Part shown: positions 57,166-64,000 of the stretch, one piece after another | Position numbering within the stretch: position 1 is the stretch's first letter | How the letters are laid out: each line of letters starts with the position of its first letter | The notes under the pieces: model-generated | Database searches by the model: none | What the model saw: only the letters and a program-made list of their open reading frames with translations | Told to the model about the DNA's origin: nothing | Position numbers and translations under genes: made by a program | Assembly: GCA_963675135.1 (NCBI GenBank) | Contig: OY776120.1 | Coordinates: 21,790,001-21,854,000, forward strand | Source: Galeopsis tetrahit | Taxonomy: Eukaryota; Streptophyta; Magnoliopsida; Lamiales; Lamiaceae | Reading direction: 5' to 3' | Length of the DNA stretch: 64,000 bases

Positions 57166-57499
57166 TGAAGGGCGGCCCAATAAATTTAGCAGGTTAATGG
57201 GAAGTCGAGGCCCATAATAAATTATGCATGAGTTTAGAATATATTTTGATTAGTTAAGATATTAGAAGATATTATTGAATATTAATTATAAGATATTATT
57301 AAATAGTTAGTTTGTTAGGATATATGCATATTTTCTGGAGATATTGAATCTCTATAAATTGAGATGAAACTACCGTTTAGGGGGAATAAAAGAATAAAAT
57401 TTGATCAAAGAATTAATTTGCAGTCCCGTTTCTTACTAGCCTGAGCTAGGGATTACGGATTTATGAATTTATTAGTATTTCGTATCGTGGTTCTCATCA
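57166..57499 (+). repeat. LTR C of the tandem array
   Basis: 334 bp, uninterrupted, TGAAGGGCGGCCC...TTCTCATCA. Confidence 0.75.
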
Positions 57500-59394
57500 T
57501 AATCTTTACACTTTTTTTTTTAGTTTATCCAATTTTAGTTTTCACACTTCAACAAATGAAGTTTTTGACAACTCTTACCCAAAAAAATTTCACTTATTTA
57601 ATTATATATATACCTCTATGTACTTGTTTTTAATTAGTTTTTGTGTTTAGACCCGTGTGAAAATGAAACTATGATGGAGATCGTATTAAATAACATTAAA
57701 TGAGAATTCATGTAATGAAAAAGGGAAGAAAGTGAAATGAAATGAGCTAGCTAATAATACATATTCTTGCATTAAACGAGTGTAAATTTAGCGTATTTTC
57801 TTTTTATTTACCTACGCATTGTTGTTATTCATTTATGTGAATTTCGACGATTCACTGAAAAATTAATAATGTATGGTTACCTCATATCCGACGATATCAT
57901 TGGACAGCCTGGCAAAGATTACGTTAGCTGTTACGAAAGCAGGTCGAGAGAGCACCCAATCGAAGGCTTCTTTTGTTGCAATATTCTCTCCCATTCCAAG
58001 GAAGGATATAATCAGTAAAGGTAAATACCCAGCGCTGTTAGTAGCCACTTGCATGTACTCCTGCGTTGTCGGCCTGTACTTTTTTTCCCTCCATTTAATT
58101 TCATCAAAGTAAGCATTAACCAAATTTTTTACCTGCATCTCATCTCAATAAATTATGTATCTTTCTGGAAATAAATTTTAATTTAGGATTAATTTAAGGG
58201 AATAATGAAAAAGAAATATAATCATTTTTAACAATCGCCATAAAAAAAAAAAAGGGGAAAGCTTATATACATTCTGTATTGAAAAGACTCATATACCGTT
58301 ATTAAAAAAAAACATTGACACACATCTCTTTTTTTCGGTGGGGCCCACTATATATCCAGCTTTTTATCTTAAAAATATGTTCATAATATGATATTAGGAA
58401 TTAAGAGTTTAAAAAAAGGAGTCTTTTAGAAAAACAATTAATGTCCACATTCCACGGGAAAGAGATTCTGAATTAATATATGAGGAAGATTATTTAATGA
58501 TTATAGAAATTGAGCTCGTTTTAATACATACTGCTTGTTTTCCGTAGTCTAGACGATATTGTTTTATCATTTGCTTCTCAATTTCTTGAAAGACTTCCAA
58601 AAGGGCCTTGTAAATTATCTTCAAACTCTCTGGAAGTTGATCTAAGCACGAAATACTCCATCTGCAAATTAAAATCCTCTAGTAATAAAATTCCAACTAA
58701 AATATACTTAATCATGGAGAATAATGTTTTTTAGGCCCACTGACCACTCGCATTATATATGTTTTAAAATATGTAAAAGTAGGAAAATAGAGCCGAATAA
58801 GTCGATAACAACAAGTTGCATGATTGTTCTACATTTACAAACTGTCCCAGTCCTACATTTACAAGCTTGTACATTAGTAGATTTAGAACAATATTGCAAC
58901 TTAGCTATTGAGCCCGGCCGGTTTGGGCTTGATTGTGCTGCATTTACTGATTTTAAAACACAGTGTCCTACATTCACGGTCCGTAAAATTATTGTCCTTA
59001 AAACACAGTCCCGTTATGGATGTATAAAAACATTTTAATTTCTAAAAAAAACACACATATAATAATTAAGCATGTATATATAATTACGTACGTACCTTTC
59101 GATTGCATCTACGAAGAGTTGTAATTCCTCAAAAGTAGCATAAGCATCGAAACAGTCATCCATAAGAGATACTAGGGACTGTACTTTGATTAAAATCATC
59201 CTAGCAATAGTGTATTCTGGTTCAAAATAAATACCGTTATCCCAGAAGTAGATCTCCACCAATCTATCTCTTGCAAATGGTAACTTTGTTGGCACTTCCA
59301 AACTTTTCCAGCACCTGCAATTAATATAAATTATGGTACTTGCAATTAATTAAAAAAATGCAGTTTTTTAATAAATTAATACTACTTCCTCCGT

Positions 59395-59655
59395 CCCAAT
59401 TAGTGCTCGCCATTTGCCGAGCATCTTTCGAACTGGTCAATTGGCGAGGAAATTCTGCACTTGTGAAATGGCGATGGAACAGGCACTCGCCAAATGACGA
59501 GTGATTTTATAATTCCCTCGCCATTTAAATAGCGAGGCAGTTTAAGCCAGGGAATTAATCCCTCGCCATTTCGCTCTCATTTAAAGATCATTTAAAGAGG
59601 GCAATTACCTCGCCACTGTCCTCTCCAAATGGCCATTTTTTTGTGGTGGAAACCC
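59395..59655. repeat. CTCGCCATTT-motif cluster in terpene synthase intron 3
   Basis: CTCGCC/GGCGAG with ATTT/AAAT recurs at about 59407, 59443, 59489, 59519, 59561 and 59608, in both orientations, and looks like a transposon subterminal region. A CCTCCGTCCCAATT start (59389) resembles a MITE edge. No coding sequence. Confidence 0.5.
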
Positions 59656-61797
59656 AACTTTCATTTTTCTTCTCTTCCATTAATGAAAGTTACTTAATTA
59701 TTTTTTTTTGCAACTACCCTCTCATATTTCATTATATTGTCCTCTCTCCAATCACATCATATCTATTTTTTTTAAACAATAATAATACTAGAGCGCTGAC
59801 TTACCTAGAAAGTTGACTTAACTCCCTTTTGTGCATAGATTGTAGCAGGTTGAAATCCAGCTTAGCAAGTTTGAGTAAGCGTTGATGATGAGAAGGATAT
59901 TGCTCATAGATGGATATATACTTCCTTGCTTCAACTCGTGGCAATCCTCTCCGATTCGAGTATTCATACAAGGCATGCATGATGAACTTGTTCCGCAACA
60001 GCAGGATTACCACTTAAACTTGACAAAATTGATTCCAGATAATTTCTACAGAAAACCACGCCATCATCAAGTACATCTTCTCCATGGATTCTCAGATGTG
60101 CAGCTTCGAAAAGTTCGAGAACTGCGACGACTTTGTCGTCATCTGGAACCTTGAATCCATCTTCTCCATCCTTAAACTTGTCAAAGACTTCTGCTTAACA
60201 TTAAAAGTTATTTTTATTCATTCCAACACGCGCCATTAGGAAATTTACAAAATTAGTCCTTTTTGACCAATTTTGGTCCCATGAAAAAATTTGGTATTAT
60301 GGTCAACTAAAGAATTATGTCACATAATATAGTTAATGGTTGGATTAGTACAACCAGTGCACTGCAGTTACAAAAAGACCCTATAACGACATGTTCCTAT
60401 GGTTAAAACTGCCGGTTACGGTTTGCCCATTTTACAAATCGAAACCAAACCATAACAGGACCGGTTACGTACGGTTTTGAACCGCCGATTTGGCCGGTTT
60501 GAGTTTTTTATTTATTTATTTTAAGCTGGTTTTTTTTTCCTCATTTTTTTGAAAATAAACTACTACATAAGAGATGAAAGAGGTTGGTGTGAAAAAATTA
60601 GTTGAAATTGAGGTATTTTTAGAATAATATTTTTAAAAAAATGAAAAAAGGGCAAACCTTATGTTTAACCCCAAATTGCCAGTTTAACCGTCGGATTCGA
60701 TTTTGAGTTATTGGAACCGAAACTGAATCTTAATTTTAAGGTTACAGCTCTATTTTCAAACTGAAAACGATGGTTCAACAAACCGGCGGTTAGAACGGGC
60801 CGGTTCGTCCGATTTTGGTTTTGCACATGTCTACTACACCAAATCAAAATCTGAAAAGTAGGGGGCTTACGACATGAGACTCTGTATCCATGTTGTCTCA
60901 GAAGCCGAAAACTGAGAGCAGTGGTTTGCATATCATGCTTATCTTTGCAATAATCGTCAAACTTTTGCAGTACATTTTGCAAGGTTTCATCAATTTCTTC
61001 CACAAAATGATACTCTAAGCCTAATCGTTGTATTGCATCCACCAACTTCAGTTGTCGCATGTAATCGTTTGATGCTTCCTTCAGCTCTCTTTTCACTTCC
61101 TCTTTCAGCTCCTCCACAACTTGTTTATCACCATCCTTATTTAGTGTTCATCCACAAAATCAAAAAATAAATAAATCAATATATATATATAGGGATTATG
61201 TTCCATAATTGTGAACTTTTCCTTAAAAAATTTAGAAATTGAAAATACTAAATTGTTTTGGGAGTTTTTCACAAAAAAAAAAAAAAAAAATTCAAATTTA
61301 TGGAACAAATTAAATTGAATTTTAACTCTAAAAATGTATATTGTGCATGCATGTATGCATTACCTCATTGGATTGTGGTGCGTTAAGGAGGAAACGGTCT
61401 CCCCATACACTTGGATGATATTTTGCGAGAGGACGAGAACAAGCGGTGACTAATGCAACATCCATTCTAGTCTAATTATTTAGTAATTTCAAGCTAGGAG
61501 AATGGTTTGGTAGTTGTAAAAAAATAGTTAAATGTTGCTTCTTTTATAGGCGCAAACCTAACAGTAATTTATTTCCTTTGTACCCTGAAATTTATGGTTT
61601 TTTTAATTGAGTAAGGAGACCCTTTGACTAAAGAATGGAGCTACCCTAGATTTACTATCAATGCATATTGCCTAACCATTATTTACTGCTACAATTAATT
61701 AGCTTAATTACTAAGGTAGGTATGTAAATTGTAGAGTTTAAATAGGATAGCAAAGTTTATTAATTTTTAATTCTATAGGACTCTGGACCCATTTTAA

Positions 61798-61935
61798 CAC
61801 TATCAAAAAACTGAGATTTAGAGACGGATTAGATATCATAAAACCGTCTCTAAACAGGTTAGAAACGGATTTTGAAACCATTTTCTATCTGTTCCTAATC
61901 ACATGGTATCTAATGTCAGGAACAATTTTCTAAAT
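61798..61935 (+). mobile_element. CACTA-type terminal fragment
   Basis: It starts CACTATCAAAAAACTGAG, followed by TTTAGAGACGGATTAGAT and CCGTCTCTAAACAGG, an AGAGACGG-type inverted subterminal motif. About 125 bp match 36940-37068 in the other orientation. No matching right end was found. Confidence 0.5.
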
Positions 61936-61942
61936 TTTGTTT

Positions 61943-62469
61943 CTAGTCGTGAAAGGAAGTCGAGGTAGGACGTTCTTTGTGGAGGCAGAAAATACTCCAG
62001 GCCCTTGCTCTAATTTCGTCGAACATTTTTTCTGATTTCGGCTCCTCGTTTGAGAAAATCTTCTTATTTCTGTCATTCCATATAAACCAGACCGTCAAAC
62101 ACCATACGCATTCCAAGATAAATTTCTTACGTTTGAATCCGGCAATACCACAGAATTGATGAAAGTGTGAAGGTGAGTTAATCTGCATCGGCGAGCTATC
62201 ACCGAACCAAGAGAAGAGCAATCTCCAAATTTTGTTGGCCATAGTACAGCCAAAGAACAAGTGCTGGATATTTTCGTCGACAGCTCCACAGAGTGCACAG
62301 CTCAAGTCGTCGCCATTACCCAAAATATTACGCTTGTTGAGTTCACTCCGAGTGTCAATTCGTCCTCTTATCACTTTCCACGCTAACCCCGAGTATTTTG
62401 AGGGAGTCATTTTATTCCAAATAGTCTTTAGTGCCGCTTGAGCCTCTTCTTGAAGGGTCTGTGTTTGCG
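61943..62469 (-). pseudogene. LINE C-terminal zinc-binding (zf-RVT) fragment
   Basis: The minus strand reads TLQEEAQAALKTIWNKMTPS from the copia boundary at 62469, then SGLAWKVIRGRIDTRSELNK and CALCGAVDENIQHLFFGC. WFIWNDRNKKIFSNEE and a stop at 61943 follow. This is the region after LINE reverse transcriptase (PF13966): WK...RI.T...L.RR, CxxC...E...HLFF.C, then WxxW..RN. The four metal ligands C-C-H-C are intact. The upstream reverse transcriptase would lie to the right, but the copia element at 62470 interrupts here and the window ends before any continuation. Confidence 0.75.
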
Positions 62470-62826
62470 CTGTTGGAGTGTGGAGCCTGAATTAACCTAA
62501 TGGGCTTGGAGTAGGGAGCAAGTTTATTCCTTATGGGCTTGGAGTGGGGAGCAAGTTTGTCCCTAGTATGATTAGGGCTAATTATGGCAAGTTTGCTCCT
62601 AATGGGCCAGCTTGGAGTAGAGAGCAAGTTTGTTCCTAATGGGCTTAGGGTTAGGGCAAATTCTCTATTATAAATAGAAGTTCTCTCATTGTAATCAGCA
62701 TCCGAAAAATATAGTGAAATACCTGGCTTGGCATCGCCCCCAAATGTAGTCGCAAGACGAATTGGGTAAACAATTCGCGTGTTATTTTCTCTTTCTTTAT
62801 CGTGTGCGTGTGTTTATTTCCTAACA
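62470..62826 (+). repeat. 5' LTR of the second family member
   Basis: 357 bp, TGTTGGAGTGTGGAGCC...TTTCCTAACA. The sub-repeats in U3 differ in number and sequence from 24672-25026, while R/U5 is nearly the same. Confidence 0.9.
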
Positions 62827-62865
62827 ACTGGTATCAGAGCCTCGGGTTCAGAGGGAGCAGTCACG

Positions 62866-64000
62866 ATGAGCGACAAGAAGATTTCAATCAAGCAGTTTGA
62901 CGGATCGAATTTTGGGTTCTGGAAGATGCAGATCGAGGATTACCTTTATGGTAAAGATTTGTATGTGCCCCTAGAGGAGAAGGAGAAACCCGAAAAGTTT
63001 GAACAAAAGGAGTGGAATATGTTGAACAGAAAGGCGATGAGTGTGATACGTTTATCGTTGTCCATGAACGTAGCCTACCACACGACTAAAGCCAAGTCCG
63101 CAGAAGAGATGCTGCAGATCTTGGAGGAGATGTATCAGAAGCCCACAACGGCGAACAAGGTTCACCTGATCAGACGGTTGTTCAACCTCAGGATGTCGGA
63201 GAGCACACTCGTGCAACAACACCTGAACGAGTTCAACATGATCATTGGGCAGTTGTGTTCTGTCGAGATCGAATTCAGTGACGAGGTACTTGCTTTAGTT
63301 TTGTTATCTTCTTTGCCTAATAGTTGGGCTGCAACAGTAACTGCAGTTAGCGCTGCATCCGCGAAAGATAAACTAAAGCTTGACGAAGTGAGGCATCTGA
63401 TGATTAGCGAGGAGGTTCGCATGAAAGAGCCTGGACCCACTTCAGGGTCAGCGCTGAACACGGAGGAAAGGGGCAGATCGAAGGGTAGGCAAAATCGTGG
63501 CAGATCAAAGTACAGAGGAAAGAGTCAATCCAAGAAAGATAAAGACTCGATCCAGTGCTGGAATTATGATGAGTTTAGTCACTATAGGAACCAGTGTTCA
63601 GCACCCAAGAAAAATAAGAAGGGACAGAACGAGAAAAAGACAACAAACGCAACCACAGATGATATTGGAGACGCGTTGGTCTTGAGTGTCAGTAGTCCGC
63701 TAGAATCATGGGTGTTGGATTCTGGAGCATCATTCCACTCTTGCAGTGATGCTGAAATAATGGAGAACTATGTGTCTGGCGAATTCGGACATGTCTACCT
63801 TGCTGATGATGAGCCCCTGAAAATCGTGGGAAAAGGAAATGTCCGGATAACCACACCAAACGGATCGATGTTGAAGTTGAATGGTGTGAGGCACATTCCA
63901 GGATTGAAAAGAAACTTGCTTTCAATCGGACAGCTTGATGTAGAAGGATACTCAGTGACTTTCTGCAGCAACAGTTGGAAGATCAGTAGAGGAGCCATGA
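62866..64000 (+). CDS. copia gag-protease, partial (runs off the window)
   Basis: The frame is open from ATG 62866 (MSDKKISIKQFDGSNFGFWK) to the window end, 378 codons, and lines up with the 25066 polyprotein almost residue for residue. Gag is complete. The protease keeps the normal catalytic site WVLDSGASFHSC (63711 on). The zinc knuckle reads CWNYDEFSHYRNQC: its second Cys is Tyr (TAT at 63565-63567) and the Gly before His is Ser. So this copy has a good protease but a damaged RNA-binding knuckle, the reverse of the other copy. Whether the rest is intact cannot be seen. Confidence 0.88.
   Translation, partial: MSDKKISIKQFDGSNFGFWKMQIEDYLYGKDLYVPLEEKEKPEKFEQKEWNMLNRKAMSVIRLSLSMNVAYHTTKAKSAEEMLQILEEMYQKPTTANKVHLIRRLFNLRMSESTLVQQHLNEFNMIIGQLCSVEIEFSDEVLALVLLSSLPNSWAATVTAVSAASAKDKLKLDEVRHLMISEEVRMKEPGPTSGSALNTEERGRSKGRQNRGRSKYRGKSQSKKDKDSIQCWNYDEFSHYRNQCSAPKKNKKGQNEKKTTNATTDDIGDALVLSVSSPLESWVLDSGASFHSCSDAEIMENYVSGEFGHVYLADDEPLKIVGKGNVRITTPNGSMLKLNGVRHIPGLKRNLLSIGQLDVEGYSVTFCSNSWKISRGAM

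Larger units (their letters stand above)
55214..57168 (+). pseudogene. longer version of the unknown array protein, unit 2, interrupted by a miniature LTR element
   Basis: The same N-terminus as unit 1 is present (MTRTHRERIEILEARFNQLE). One extra T in the run at about 55549 shifts FDEYFD into FDEYFR-stop. Downstream, the original frame continues GYDVPPIFEEFVDILVDG up to about 55639. It is then split by the element at 55640-56838 and goes on after the AATAG duplication with RQEITISEKRTKFVRSQGKK. It continues through a Cys-rich part (LACHKDFKFCEEYCRKTL) and an acidic tail to a stop at 57168, just 5' of LTR C. I do not recognise the family. The GYD-PPIF-E motif is shared with the gypsy fragment at 36610-36948 (minus). 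Confidence 0.55.
53430..57499 (+). mobile_element. tandem array of a non-autonomous gypsy-type LTR element (three LTRs)
   Basis: The order is: internal 3' remnant (53430-53483), LTR A (53484-about 53790), internal 1 with a small ORF, LTR B (54215-55171), internal 2 with a longer ORF, LTR C (57166-57499). Each LTR is TGAAGGGCGGCCC...TTCTCATCA. LTR B is followed by TTGGTGCTCTCATTGAGAG, a primer-site-like sequence common in gypsy elements, and LTR A by a slightly diverged form. Each LTR is preceded by ACGTACAGTCGAGAGCCGGG or a variant. Sharing of LTRs between units points to unequal or illegitimate recombination. No polymerase domains are present. Confidence 0.75.
51311..61465 (-). pseudogene. 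sesquiterpene synthase (TPS-a type), seven exons, frameshifted in exon 3
   Basis: Exons, all with GT/AG borders: 61465-61364, 61135-60871, 60190-59805, 59314-59096, 58661-58532, 58132-57881, 51601-51311. That is the classic 7-exon TPS layout, about 546 codons. Exon 1 is MDVALVTACSRPLAKYHPSV then WGDRF, with no plastid transit peptide, so a cytosolic farnesyl-diphosphate cyclase is likely. Catalytic motifs: RDR in LPFARDRLVE, DDxxD as DDCFD (exon 4), and NSE/DTE as NDIVGYEFE spanning exons 6-7, with Gly at the Ser/Thr position, a variant I recall from other TPS-a enzymes. The product is unknown. Lesion: GCATGCAT at 59973-59980 (plus strand) is a 4-bp duplication. The frame before it ends AVAEQVHHA and the frame after it continues ALYEYSNRRGLPRVEARKY. 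All other joins keep frame (phases 0,1,2,2,0,0). Intron 6 is 6279 bp and full of transposons. Confidence 0.93.
62470..64000 (+). mobile_element. second copy of the 24672-type copia element, cut by the window edge
   Basis: The 5' LTR (62470-62826), primer-binding site TGGTATCAGAGCC from 62829 and gag-pol start match 24672 onward very closely. It is inserted in the LINE fragment. The 3' half lies outside the window. Confidence 0.93.

Noticed and set aside
57881..57905. Gly at the Ser/Thr position of the terpene synthase NSE/DTE motif as a loss-of-function change
   Set aside because: As far as I recall, Gly is a known variant at this position in TPS-a sesquiterpene synthases, so it is not evidence of inactivation.

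Overview
This is a window of flowering-plant nuclear DNA, almost certainly a eudicot. The evidence is a seven-exon terpene synthase gene of the TPS-a type, a berberine-bridge-enzyme-like (BBE-like) oxidase, very AT-rich spacers, and several layers of plant transposons (Ty1/copia, Ty3/gypsy, LINE, Helitron, hAT, Mutator-like, PIF/Harbinger, Stowaway and CACTA-type pieces). Lamiales or a related asterid is a guess from the flavour of the TPS and BBE proteins and is not proven. I found no bacterial-type features, no CRISPR array, and no tRNA or rRNA gene I would defend.

Layout. 1-2253: minus-strand remnant of a plant gypsy-type transposon-associated protein. 2255-10668: an old copia remnant and an older LTR. 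That LTR is split by a minus-strand copia element (3981-9880), which carries a hAT MITE in its 5' LTR, which in turn carries a Stowaway MITE. 10669-23783: gene-free, with Helitron remnants (including the C-terminal helicase), two Mutator-like elements (one carrying a LINE fragment) and an LTR-like stretch. 23846-30147: a BBE-like gene disabled by a 23-nt deletion and by insertion of a young copia element with an uninterrupted 1291-codon gag-pol frame (24672-29383). 30255-41500: two decayed copia elements, the second broken by a CACTA/gypsy composite, a Harbinger MITE and a hAT element. 41500-50318: spacer, then a FAR1/MULE-transposase-like remnant split by a full-length copia element (44628-50062). 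51311-61465: a minus-strand sesquiterpene synthase gene whose seven exons and splice sites can all be placed. One 4-bp duplication in exon 3 shifts its frame. Its last intron is 6.3 kb and holds a long-TIR Mutator-like element and a tandem array of three LTRs, with a hAT-like element and a miniature LTR retrotransposon nested inside. 61798-64000: a CACTA end, a LINE C-terminal fragment, and a second copy of the copia family seen at 24672, cut by the window edge.

How it works together. The window's two recognisable host metabolic genes, BBE-like oxidase and terpene synthase, are both specialised-metabolism families and both are broken here. Everything else is mobile DNA. The insertion order can be read from target-site duplications (TSDs), many of them perfect: AAGAG, ATTGTATG, TA, TTAATATAA, GAATG, TAA, GTCACCTC, ATGAC and AATAG. 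I see no wholly new biological system. The least familiar structure is the tandem LTR array at 53430-57499, whose unit encodes a small protein I do not recognise.
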